This document shows, piece by piece, positions 1 through 9,500 of a stretch of 32,152 nt of DNA (its first letter is position 1; each line of letters opens with the position of its first letter). The DNA is taken from assembly GCA_947505205.1 (NCBI GenBank), contig CANNKD010000012.1, positions 1 through 32,152 on the forward strand, written 5' to 3'. Made by a program: the position numbers and the translations under genes. The notes under the pieces were generated by a model, which was not told where the DNA came from, searched no databases, and saw nothing but the letters and a program-made list of their open reading frames with translations. The DNA comes from Bacteroidota bacterium (GTDB taxonomy: Bacteria > Bacteroidota > Bacteroidia > Bacteroidales > F082).

Positions 1-956
1 ATGCAGGTAAGGGATTCCGTTTTGTCGAAATAATTGGCATCATCACCCAGTACTGCTTCATTGAAAGGATTTTTATGCGCAATTATTTTTGCAGAAGCTG
101 CCATAGCTTCTAATAATGATGGATTGGTTCCTCCTCCTGAATGTCCATGGAAATATAAGGCTGCATAGTATCTTAATTGATCAAGTATTGTGTGGTCAAA
201 AATACTTCCCAAAAAACGAATCTGTTTCGAATGATACTTTTTAACCAAAAATTTACCAAACTTATTCGAAGTGTTTCCAATAATTAGTAACGGATAATTT
301 GAACCTGAACGCAGAACTGCCTGAATTATTTCTTCAATATTGTTGTCAGCTTGCAAACGTGCAATTACCAAAAAATAGGCGTTGGGAATGATATCATAAT
401 GTCGAATTTTTATGGCAACAGGATTATTAAATTTTTCAGCACCATAAGGAATATACAAAGCCTTGATCTGATAGGTTTTATCCAAATAGTTTTGGATAGC
501 AATTGAATCAGCAATTAAATAATGACTTGTTTTGATGATACGTTTTTCCGAATACTGTAAAAATTTTCGCACCAGGCGACTGTATTTATGACGTTGCCAC
601 TCGAGGCCATCCATATTTGTAATAATGACCGAATCCGAAGGAAGCAGACCTTGCCAGATGGCACTGCTTGTATAACCCAGTTGATAAATGAGGTCGAATG
701 AGCGTGATCTGCTATCAATGAGGCAGTTGAAATCATAGATAAATTGTCCGAATGTACCTAATGACGACTCCGGATCAAAACAATGAATCAGATGAACTCC
801 TCGAAAAATTGGTTTTTGATATGGGTGGTTGTGAGGACAATAAACCCAAATTTCAAATCCAAGTTGAACCAATCCAACAGATAGATATTCAGCAAACTGT
901 TCAAATCCGCCATAGTTATTCGGAATGCCCCGGGAGCCTATAATACCAATACGCAT
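1..956 (-). CDS. DUF1972-type family 4 glycosyltransferase, 3' end cut by window edge
   Basis: The frame is open from ATG at 956 to the left edge (318 codons with no stop), so the C-terminus is missing. The protein opens with MRIGIIGSRGIPNNYGGFEQ, the N-terminal signature of the DUF1972/rhamnosyltransferase-like branch of GT-B enzymes. Further in, GGGTNPSLLEAMAAS is the C-terminal nucleotide-sugar-binding loop typical of GT4, with its conserved glutamate. It should transfer a sugar from a nucleotide donor to a lipid-linked acceptor in the cytoplasm; relatives include rhamnosyltransferases, but the donor cannot be read here. It is divergent from the ligase-like gene at 1117. No Shine-Dalgarno sequence is evident. 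The family call is firm; substrate is unknown. Confidence 0.9.
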   Translation of the reverse strand, partial: MRIGIIGSRGIPNNYGGFEQFAEYLSVGLVQLGFEIWVYCPHNHPYQKPIFRGVHLIHCFDPESSLGTFGQFIYDFNCLIDSRSRSFDLIYQLGYTSSAIWQGLLPSDSVIITNMDGLEWQRHKYSRLVRKFLQYSEKRIIKTSHYLIADSIAIQNYLDKTYQIKALYIPYGAEKFNNPVAIKIRHYDIIPNAYFLVIARLQADNNIEEIIQAVLRSGSNYPLLIIGNTSNKFGKFLVKKYHSKQIRFLGSIFDHTILDQLRYYAALYFHGHSGGGTNPSLLEAMAASAKIIAHKNPFNEAVLGDDANYFDKTESLTC

Positions 957-1000
957 GAATTTTCTTTACTTTGAAATCTAAATTTATCGACAAATTTAAT

Positions 1001-1049
1001 AAAAACGCCTATTTTTGGTTAATAATAGAAAGGCGAATAGGTCGTTTTT
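1001..1049. promoter_or_regulatory. Inverted repeat in a divergent intergenic region
   Basis: The arms AAAAACGCCTATT (1001-1013) and AATAGGTCGTTTTT (1036-1049) pair over 13 positions with one bulged T at 1042, around a 22-base loop. The element lies between two genes that point away from each other (starts at 956 and 1117), so it does not sit after either stop codon as an ordinary terminator would. It could be an operator or a 5' leader structure. Function is unproven. Confidence 0.4.
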
Positions 1050-1116
1050 CCATTTTATAAAATTATAGCGAAAAGTAATCAAAATTGATCACTTTCGAAG
1101 AAAACAATATCAATTT

Positions 1117-3042
1117 ATGAATAAAAATCAAACTAAAAAAATCAGGAATGGGGCTATAACTCCAAAATCAGGAAAAATAACCGTTCCTGGGATGATTTTT
1201 TTTGGGTTTATGATTGTTGTTTTGCCATTGGTTTATTTTAAAAAGACGCTTGATCCTTGCCTGATGCCACAGCTTTTTACCGCAAGTCTTTTTCTTGCTA
1301 TTTTTTGGATAGCTAATTTTCTAATAATTAAAAGGAACTTCTTCAATAGGAATAATTTTAAGCCCATAATAGTTTGGATGGCAGTCGGTTATTTATTTAT
1401 TTCTATACTCTCGATGTTTTTTGCAGTAAATGTTAAGGAAAGTTTATTTGATATTTCGAAAACGATTGTATTTATTTCAGTCATAATCCTGACCCTGAAT
1501 TTACTCAATGAATCTGATCATTGGGTCAAATATATCCCCCTTTTCTTCCTGATTGCTATATCGATAGCACTCATAATCGGTTTCCGACAATATGCGGTGG
1601 AGGTAATGCCAGCACCGGATCGTTTGCTTGAAGATGGTCGTCCGGTTAATTATTTGGTTGATGGATTAATGGCACACAAAAACCTTTATGCTTCCTCTTT
1701 ATTTATGAGTCTTCCTTTTTTGATTTTTGGATTAATTCAGTCACAAAAGATGCTTCGATTTATATATGGTTTAATCACGTTTTTACTTTTTGTGATGATT
1801 ATTTTGCTGAGTACACGGGCTGTTTGGCTTGGAATATTGATTGCAGTAGGAGCAAGTAGTATAATTTTATTGGTATATGCTGATAAATTTGGATTACCAA
1901 CGAAATTCCGAAAATGGGCCTTGCTATCCATGGTTGCAATTCTGGTTTCAGGATTAACCGTTGTTTCAAGCATAAGTTCAAAAGATCAGTTTTCGCCAAT
2001 TGAGCGGTTGAAAAGCATTTTTAGTTCGAAAGATTCGAATAATATTTATCGTCTGCATGTTTGGGAACTTACAACAAATATCATCAAAGAAAACCCGATG
2101 ACAGGCGTTGGAGCAGGCAACTGGAAGTTTATTGCTCCCAGATATTATCATAATTATAATTTTAAATTGAACCAACTAAACTGGATTGGTCCTCATAACG
2201 ATTTTTTGTGGGTGTTGGCCGAGAAAGGTTTTCCAGGGTTTTTGTTTTTCGTTGGGATGTTTTTCATGGCTTTCTATTATTTATTCTCAGTTATACGAAA
2301 AACTGAAAATGGTAATCATAAAATATTGGCACTGATACTGATAGGAGGGTTCATCGGCTATTTGGTGATTTCTTTCTTCGATTTTCCGCTGGAACGCATT
2401 GTGCATCAAGTCTGGCTGGCGATTTGGATGGCAATTTCGGCCAATTTGTATTTTCAGATTAAACAGAAACAACCAGTAAAGAAAGTTAACTTTTACTGGT
2501 TGTGGATAATATTAATATTGATGATTTTACCAATAATCTATTCTTATTCAGCTATAAAATTGGAAATGTATGTTGTAAAAGCCCGAAGGGCTCAACACAG
2601 AAAAGACTGGAAAGGACTATTGGAAGACGCAAAAAAAATCCCGACACAGTTCAGAAATTTGGATGCTGAAGCTATGCCGGTTTACTATTATCAGGGAATT
2701 GCCTATGAAAATCTTGGCCAGTATGAATTAGCCAAGACCTGTTATCTTCAGGCCTTATATGATCATCCTGCCAAAGTTGAAATTATGAATAATTTGGGAT
2801 TGATGTATTTCAATTTGAAACAGTATGAGGATGCAAAACTATATTTTCATAAGGCAATCGAAATCCTCCCTGATTTTTTTGAATCCTTGGTTAATTTGTC
2901 TGCTACATATATTATTTTGGAAGATTATAGCAAGAGTCTCGAATATCTGAATAAGATTCCAAAAAACCAGTGGGATGAACGTTTCTATAAAAGGGCAGAA
3001 TACTTGGAACAGAAGATTAGGCAGAAATCCATCCAGAAATAA
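1117..3042 (+). CDS. O-antigen ligase-like (WaaL/Wzy family) membrane protein with C-terminal TPRs
   Basis: A 641-residue inner-membrane protein with about a dozen hydrophobic segments up to residue ~485, then a soluble helical tail. The Wzy_C/O-antigen-ligase family signatures are present: HKN at 187-189, the R-x-x-x-W stretch at 312-316 followed by NPMTGVGAGNW, and GPHNDFLW at 358-365 in the large periplasmic loop, whose histidine is important in WaaL. Residues about 523-620 form TPR-like repeats (AYENLGQYELAK, LGLMYFNLKQYEDAK). Ligases of this type move undecaprenyl-linked glycan onto lipid A core or another acceptor; polymerases look alike, so ligase versus polymerase is unresolved. With an ABC exporter next door, ligation is the more natural role. 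It is alone on the plus strand and converges on the RgpF-family gene with only 9 bases between stop codons. Confidence 0.88.
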   Translation: MNKNQTKKIRNGAITPKSGKITVPGMIFFGFMIVVLPLVYFKKTLDPCLMPQLFTASLFLAIFWIANFLIIKRNFFNRNNFKPIIVWMAVGYLFISILSMFFAVNVKESLFDISKTIVFISVIILTLNLLNESDHWVKYIPLFFLIAISIALIIGFRQYAVEVMPAPDRLLEDGRPVNYLVDGLMAHKNLYASSLFMSLPFLIFGLIQSQKMLRFIYGLITFLLFVMIILLSTRAVWLGILIAVGASSIILLVYADKFGLPTKFRKWALLSMVAILVSGLTVVSSISSKDQFSPIERLKSIFSSKDSNNIYRLHVWELTTNIIKENPMTGVGAGNWKFIAPRYYHNYNFKLNQLNWIGPHNDFLWVLAEKGFPGFLFFVGMFFMAFYYLFSVIRKTENGNHKILALILIGGFIGYLVISFFDFPLERIVHQVWLAIWMAISANLYFQIKQKQPVKKVNFYWLWIILILMILPIIYSYSAIKLEMYVVKARRAQHRKDWKGLLEDAKKIPTQFRNLDAEAMPVYYYQGIAYENLGQYELAKTCYLQALYDHPAKVEIMNNLGLMYFNLKQYEDAKLYFHKAIEILPDFFESLVNLSATYIILEDYSKSLEYLNKIPKNQWDERFYKRAEYLEQKIRQKSIQK

Positions 3043-3051
3043 AAGGTGCAT

Positions 3052-4095
3052 TTACAAACTAAAAGCATGATTCAGATCGATGCGACACGTGATTTTTCCA
3101 GGATTGCTGTTTGTATCTGCCAGTATTAATCCAGATGCAATGAGTCCGGATGCGAAAACCCGCTCCATTGCATGTGCCAGTGTGCCATCTAGTTGATTGT
3201 TTTCCGGTTCAAAATCTTGATCCGTTAATCCAAGATTCAAAACAGGAATAAGAGCTTCTTTGCGGGCATAAAACATGGTCCCTGCGGTGAAATGGAGGTT
3301 TTGTAATTGCTCCTTTTTCAATCCCATTTCCAAACTTAGTGAAAGAACCTTCTGTGCATTACCACCATAGTATAATGCCATTGGCAAAATATGCCCCGAT
3401 GGACCAATCATACCAATCTCCTGATGTTGGTTGAATGTATGGATTACTTTTCCAATGCAATCTTTTCCAATAATCTTGTTGAAAAGATCGTCTTTCCACA
3501 AATCTCTTTTTTTTAAATGATTAGAACGCTTGGTGTGAATTTTAAGAATCAATTCATAACCTTCATCAAAAACGTATTGCAGGATCTTGAGAAAAGGCAG
3601 GACATCACGTCCACGGTTATCTATAATAAAAATTGAATGCTGAAAAGAACCTGCTTTTAAAATAGTGCTTATTTCCTCTTTCAGAAATTCGGGTGTTGTG
3701 ATAAATAGCTTAAAATCTTGAAAATCAGAATTTTTCAATAAGTCAATAATTTCGAGAAAAACATCCAGATAAAAGACATGGAGCACAATGGCAATTTTTT
3801 CGATATTCTTTTTGTCATTCGGACCGATATTTTTCTGATAAAAGTTAAGATTATAGTGATGATATATAATTCGTTTCCAGAATTTTTTTGACCATATTTC
3901 GGTATTATTTTCAGCAAAAATGCGGGCGGTCTTCCAGTTTTGGTAAACAGCAAGTTTTTTTGTGAAAAACGGAAATAAGTTAAACAGGAACCACTTTATC
4001 ATTTCTTTTCCAGGCCGGTTCATCGGTACAAAGCGCCACACTTTGTCGAAGTTAAGGATGATATAGGGTTCCTTATCAGGATTATGAGATCTCAT
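3052..4095 (-). CDS. RgpF-family (rhamnan synthesis F) glycan biosynthesis protein
   Basis: A 347-residue soluble protein whose region from about 100 to 325 matches the RgpF family: KIAIVLHVFYLDVF (100-113), DNRGRDVLPFL (159-169), LKIHTKR (184-190), HFTAGTMFYARKEAL and QLDGTLAHAMER (301-312). RgpF proteins take part in building rhamnose-rich or related polysaccharides and are regarded as glycosyltransferase-like; the exact reaction here is unknown. The first ~90 residues are a less typical basic helical region. It is the last gene of the minus-strand export block, 53 bases after Wzm. A second RgpF domain with the same motifs lies inside the large fusion at 23444-28762, so the locus has two. 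Confidence 0.87.
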   Translation of the reverse strand: MRSHNPDKEPYIILNFDKVWRFVPMNRPGKEMIKWFLFNLFPFFTKKLAVYQNWKTARIFAENNTEIWSKKFWKRIIYHHYNLNFYQKNIGPNDKKNIEKIAIVLHVFYLDVFLEIIDLLKNSDFQDFKLFITTPEFLKEEISTILKAGSFQHSIFIIDNRGRDVLPFLKILQYVFDEGYELILKIHTKRSNHLKKRDLWKDDLFNKIIGKDCIGKVIHTFNQHQEIGMIGPSGHILPMALYYGGNAQKVLSLSLEMGLKKEQLQNLHFTAGTMFYARKEALIPVLNLGLTDQDFEPENNQLDGTLAHAMERVFASGLIASGLILADTNSNPGKITCRIDLNHAFSL

Positions 4096-4148
4096 TTCTA
4101 AATATATTGTTATGTATCAGTGGATTTCAGAGTCATTTTAAATTCATT

Positions 4149-4964
4149 TTAGAGTACATCACCAAAATCCGCTTTTAATTTTTGAAAAGTAAACACTCCT
4201 AAAATGAAAATAAAAGCAGTTACTGACCAAAAGTAAATATTCATTTCAACGAATTCAAAAAACCAGACTTTTTCAATGAAAGTATAACGATACCCCTCAG
4301 TGATATAGAAGAATGGGTTTAATAGAGCAATATAGCGATAATTTCCTTTTAACATTGTAAATGGATAAATGATTGGAGTGGCCCAGAATAACATCGTTGT
4401 GATTATATTGACAATATGAGCCATGTCATGTATGAAAACATTCACAGATGCGACAAATAAGGAAATACCAGTGAGCAGGATGAAAGTAGCAAATAAATAG
4501 TAAATGATCTGAATCCAATAGATTGTTGGATATATTTGAAAACTGAATATTAATATGATAATTACTATAAAAATCATAATAACGTGGACAATCATACCGG
4601 AAAATATCTTAATGATGGGGATGAAACTGACATTGAAACTTGTTTTCTTTATAAGATAAGCGTATTCAGGGAGCGCCATACAACTTACAATCATAGTCTG
4701 ACTGATAAAGAGCCATGGTATCATCCCTACAAGCAACCATGGGGCAAATGGAACACCGGTCGCAGTATTTCCGGCACGCAATCCAAATGTAAAAGCAAAC
4801 CAAATAACAAAGACGTAAACGGCTGGTTGAACAAATGCCCATGGTAATCCAATAAATGAAGAAAAATACCTACTCTTAAAATCTCTGATAATCAGTGTTA
4901 TAAGAATATTACGCTGTGTATAAAAAAGTTTTATTGTATCGATTGCTCTGTTAAGTATTTTCAT
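4149..4964 (-). CDS. wzm: Polysaccharide ABC exporter permease (Wzm-like, ABC-2 type)
   Basis: A 271-residue polytopic protein with roughly six membrane segments and the usual order of ABC-2 polysaccharide permeases. The cytoplasmic amphipathic N-terminus carries RDFKSRYFSSFIGLPWAF, followed by a QPAVYVFVIWF helix, a re-entrant region around PWLFISQ, and the C-terminal WATPIIYP and NPFFYITEGYR motifs. Length is normal for the family. It forms the channel through which an undecaprenyl-linked glycan is driven by the adjacent ATPase, whose stop codon lies 42 bases upstream. Family assignment is firm; the glycan exported is not known. Confidence 0.93.
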   Translation of the reverse strand: MKILNRAIDTIKLFYTQRNILITLIIRDFKSRYFSSFIGLPWAFVQPAVYVFVIWFAFTFGLRAGNTATGVPFAPWLLVGMIPWLFISQTMIVSCMALPEYAYLIKKTSFNVSFIPIIKIFSGMIVHVIMIFIVIIILIFSFQIYPTIYWIQIIYYLFATFILLTGISLFVASVNVFIHDMAHIVNIITTMLFWATPIIYPFTMLKGNYRYIALLNPFFYITEGYRYTFIEKVWFFEFVEMNIYFWSVTAFIFILGVFTFQKLKADFGDVL

Positions 4965-5006
4965 CTTTATTTGAATAATGTTAAAAAACAGTGGTAATAA
5001 ATATTG

Positions 5007-6317
5007 TTACTCTAAAATTGAGAAAGAGACTTCTTTGACAACAATTTGAGACCCCGTTTTATATATGGCTCCAGCATTATTAACTTCAATTATTAATCCA
5101 TCATGAACCCAATGAATTTGTTGTTCTATTTTGTCAGTAATAGTCTGCAATCCGAAAGAAAGTGAATATCGTCCATTTCTTAAACATGGGAAGTCAAAAT
5201 CTATAGCCACAATATTTTTTTTATCTTTTTTAAAAATAATAGGTTGCTGATAATGATAGCTTTTCATTATAATAACGGTATTCCCAAACTGGCCGTTAAG
5301 ATTTAGCTGAATACCAGGTTGAGATATTTTATCTTTAGTTAAAATATTGATAAAAACCCGAATAGGCTCGCCTCCAATTAATTCATGGACATTTTTTTTA
5401 TTAGATCGGTTAATAATAGCTGCATTTTGAATTTGGGCTTCCTGGGTGCCATAATTATCACATTCTTTCAAGTCTTGCCAGATCAAATCAGGAAAATGAT
5501 CGGGGACTAGTAATTCTGTCAAATCACCTGCTTCATCTGAACTATTAGTAGGTGATTGATTTAATTTATTTTTCGTTATCATTGAAAGCATAAATGCATT
5601 ATAGCTGTCAGTTACAAAAACCGGATCGCCTTCTTCTCTGATCACTCCTTCATGCAACCATATGGCCCGTGTACAAAATTCCTTTACTGCACTTAAACTG
5701 TGCGTACAAATCAAAATGGTTTTTCCTGATTCTTTAAAGTCTCTTATTTTCCTGTAACATTTTTGCTGAAATCGTATATCTCCTACTGAAAGTGCTTCAT
5801 CGGTTATCAGAATATCAGGGTCGATATTGATTGCCATCGAAAATGCGAGCCTGACATACATCCCACTTGAATATGTTTTTACGGGTTGTGTGGCATATTC
5901 TCCAATGTCAGCAAAATCCAATATTTGTTGGAGTTTACTTTCCATTTCTTTCTTTGAATACCCCTGTATTGCACCTAAATAATAGATGTTTTCGATACCT
6001 GTCAAATCAGTATTAAAACCTCCACCAAGTTCCAGAAGTGCTGTAACTTTTCCATTGCATGAAAAACTACCTGAGGTTGCTGTCACCACTGAATTTAAAA
6101 TCTTCAACAAAGTAGATTTTCCACTTCCGTTTTGACCAATGATACCTAAGACCTCACCTCTTTCGAGTTGAAAAGAAATATCCTTAAGCACTTCATGTCT
6201 TTGATGGTATTTCTTTCTGAAAGGATGAAAGAATTCTTTGATCCTTTCAAAACGAGAATGATAAAGTTTGTAGGATTTTGAAAGATTTTGAACAGTGAGT
6301 GCGGTAAACTCAGGCAT
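5007..6317 (-). CDS. wzt: Polysaccharide ABC exporter ATPase with C-terminal glycan-binding domain (Wzt-like)
   Basis: A 436-residue ATPase. Walker A GQNGSGKS lies at 61-68, signature YSSGM at 149-153, Walker B ILITDEAL at 169-176 with catalytic glutamate 174, and the H-loop histidine at 206. The N-terminal stretch SKSYKLYHSRFERIKEFF before the core is typical of the Wzt/TagH branch. After a linker rich in S, N and D (about 252-285), residues about 285-436 form a beta-rich domain in the position of Wzt_C, which in known systems binds the modified end of the O-antigen and couples chain termination to export. It is followed by Wzm. A decayed relative of its first 36 residues lies at 13211-13363. 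Confidence 0.94.
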   Translation of the reverse strand: MPEFTALTVQNLSKSYKLYHSRFERIKEFFHPFRKKYHQRHEVLKDISFQLERGEVLGIIGQNGSGKSTLLKILNSVVTATSGSFSCNGKVTALLELGGGFNTDLTGIENIYYLGAIQGYSKKEMESKLQQILDFADIGEYATQPVKTYSSGMYVRLAFSMAINIDPDILITDEALSVGDIRFQQKCYRKIRDFKESGKTILICTHSLSAVKEFCTRAIWLHEGVIREEGDPVFVTDSYNAFMLSMITKNKLNQSPTNSSDEAGDLTELLVPDHFPDLIWQDLKECDNYGTQEAQIQNAAIINRSNKKNVHELIGGEPIRVFINILTKDKISQPGIQLNLNGQFGNTVIIMKSYHYQQPIIFKKDKKNIVAIDFDFPCLRNGRYSLSFGLQTITDKIEQQIHWVHDGLIIEVNNAGAIYKTGSQIVVKEVSFSILE

Positions 6318-6585
6318 GATAGACTAATTAAATAATTTTTTAAAGATAAAAAGATAAGTTATTTGATTGTTAATACATTCTATATATTTACAACAAATCT
6401 CAAGAATTCGAAAATGAATATATTATTCGCTACCGAATTAAAAGCATGAATGATGATTTAGTTTAATGCAGTAAAACGAAGATTAAAAACGATTTACAAG
6501 CTATAAAAATTAAATAACACTAGGTAATAATTCCAAATATTAGTTTTCAGAATTTCCTTTACAAATAAAACGATAGATATAAAAC
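6318..6585. other. AT-rich intergenic gap upstream of wzt
   Basis: These 268 bases separate the 1379-residue fusion from wzt on the same strand. No open frame of note, no hairpin followed by a T-run, and no recognisable gene remnant was seen. The length leaves room for a separate wzt promoter, but no clear Bacteroidota-type promoter boxes could be assigned. Confidence 0.5.
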
Positions 6586-9500
6586 TCAAAGAACTGATTT
6601 TTCAACATCCTTAAGAGTTTTATCATATGCATCAAGAATAACCAATTCATGAGTGTTAATAACATCTTTGAAGGAATCAAGCTTTTTGAAAACTTTCCTG
6701 GAATTTTTACCCATAGCCATTCTGATTTTTTTGTTCTCAGCTAAGTAATTGATCTGTCCAGCAAGTTTATCGGGACATGTATAATCAGCTTTTATAGCGT
6801 TATATCCAAATTTGACTTGTTCTTTCACGCCATTGATTGGGGTCGTAATAATAGGAAGTCCATAGGCCATTGCTTCCAGAATTGCTAAAGGGTAAGTGTC
6901 ATTTACTGAAGTAAAGACGAAAATATCAGCAGCACGATAAAAAGAATCTATATCACTAGTTTCTGAGACCACTGTAATTTCCTTTTCAAGTTTGAACTCA
7001 CTAACAAGCCTTACCATTTTTTCTAGATAAGGCAAAGGTTTACGCCCCCCTACCAAAAAGTATTTGAGTTTCTTTCCGGTTAAGGAACGAGCAGCTTTTA
7101 TAATGATCTCCTGGTTTTTGTGTTCGACAATTATACCAACATTCAATATAACCAACTCATCAGGTTGAATTCCTAGTTTATTTCGCGCTTTGTTTTTGAG
7201 TGTATCATTAGGTTTCAAATTTCTAAAACTTTGATTTAGTGCATTATGGATTATTCTGAAATTGTTTTTTAAATGATATGCTTCGTAATATTGTTGCGAA
7301 TATTGAGTACAAAAAACAACCGTTTTTGCCTGCTCAAATGCTTTAGTATAATTAATCGTACAATTTTGTGCTAGATGAAATTGCTCCATTTCATCAAATG
7401 ATTCGTGGATCATCCAAACTGATGGTATTTTTAGGTCACTCAGAATATTGATAACATGATAGTTATGTAATACATTTACAAAAGCAACATCAATATCATT
7501 GTTGGTTACAACTTCTACTATCTTTCGCTTAAACCTATGAAAACTTTCTTTGTCTTCAAAATCTATTTCATAATGATTTTGATTGCAATCGGTCAAAACA
7601 ACTGTTTTGATGCCATGTTGATTCAGCGATTGCCGTGCTAACCCGTTAATGGGTGAAACGACACAAATATTGTATTTGCGCTTTTTTTGCAGGGCAAAAA
7701 CCAGATCGTACAAAACATTTGGTGCTCCCTCATGGTTAAAATTGTGGGTGTAGAAAAGTATATTCAGTTTTCTTTTGTTCGCATTTTTTATAGTTGAAAA
7801 AATTACCTTTGATATGGTCTTAAATAACAATGTCATAATGGTCCATACTCTTGTGATAATCAACTTAGCATTCCCGTCGATAAAATCTTTCTTAAACGCA
7901 CTTTTTTGATTAACAACTCTTTTTAATTTCAATACTTGGTTTTTGAGTTCAGAGCTGTTGTATGTTTTTCCGGAAATTTCGTAACACAATAAATCGAGCC
8001 AAGCTATTCTTCTGGTTGGAAATTTCTTGATCAAACTCCACATCGCCTTTCGTCCTGATTTTCTTTCATTTAGACGATAACAAAGATTTATGTAAACACT
8101 ATTATGCATGTACATGGTATCCCAATGCATTGAAAGAAAGTCAAAGTGTCGCTTTATTATTCTTCCATAGCTATCCCATTTTACTTTTATGTATTTATCG
8201 TGCGTTAGCTGGTTGTTCTCATGATGATGAATTTTAACTAAAACTTCAGGTACAGTACGGAAGGTAAATTTTTTAGAAAGCCGAATCATGAAGTCAGTGT
8301 CTTCACCAACTTTTAATGTTTCATCATAAAAACCAATTACATCAATACAGGATTTTTTAACACTCAAACCAAAACCATTGCCAATAGCTGTTGAAACCAT
8401 CAAACCTTCTTCAATGTTATTAAAATCTGCAGGCCATGCTTGTGTTCTAATTGTTTTCTCGACATTTTCCATGTCCAAAACACGCGTAATTCCAGTCCAA
8501 ACAAAATCTGGTATTTTTGAACCTTTTGTAAATGCCTCAAGAATTTTCCCTAAGATACCTGGCAAATATTCATCATCATCGTCTAAAAAATTAATAAACT
8601 GACCGCGTGCCATTTTCATTCCAGTGTTGTAAGCTCCTGCTGCTCCTTTGGGTGTATTATGTATAAGGTATTTGATACGTGGGTCATTTAAACCTGCAAC
8701 AATATCAGCAGTTTCTTGATCATTGGCATCGTCAACAATAATCTGTTCCCAGTTTGAGAATGATTGATTCCGAACGCTGTCAATTGCTCGTTTTATTAAT
8801 TGGGGACGCCGATTGGTAGGTGTTACAATGCTAAAAACAGGATATTCAGGATCGTTTAAATGTTTATTTTTCTTTAGGTTAAATTGGATCTCCTTTTCAG
8901 AAAACTCATTAAAAATATCAGGTCTTTTCTCATACAGGCTTTTATGACGATTGAACGCTTGAACAATCACTTCCTCCATTTGCATTGGATTTTGCTTTCG
9001 GCGTCCTGACCTACTTTCTTCCTGATTTTCATAAGTACGATAAAATACCAGTGGTTCTTTGATTTGAGAAACTTCTCTTCCCAACTCAAGAATGGAGAGC
9101 CAAAAATCGAAATCTTCATAACCATGGATCATGTCAGATGAATAGCCTCCGGTTTTTTTCCAATCTGATTTTCTGAAGCAAGCATTTGCTACTATGCAAT
9201 TGGCTCGTAGCATGTTTTCAAAACTATAATCATTCAGGATAAAAGGGCCTTCTTTATATCCAAACAGCTCGACATCACTATACACAATTCCATTGTCGGG
9301 TTTGGCTGTCATGATTTCAACACATCTACGTAAAAAGTCTGGGGCAATTTTATCATCAGCATCAAGATTGATAATAAGCTCCCCACTTGCATTTTCAATT
9401 GCCAGATTACGAGCATGAGCCGGTCCAAAATTTTCAGTATGGAAGATCTTTACTTTTTGGTGCTTAATTTTATTAAGAATAACCGAAGTATCATCTGTTG

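Noticed and set aside
752-943. Short plus-strand open frame at the left end
   Set aside because: It runs antisense to the well-supported DUF1972 glycosyltransferase and has no recognisable features.
3040-3054. Possible shared terminator between the convergent ligase-like and RgpF genes
   Set aside because: The stops are only 9 bases apart and no hairpin could be drawn around them.
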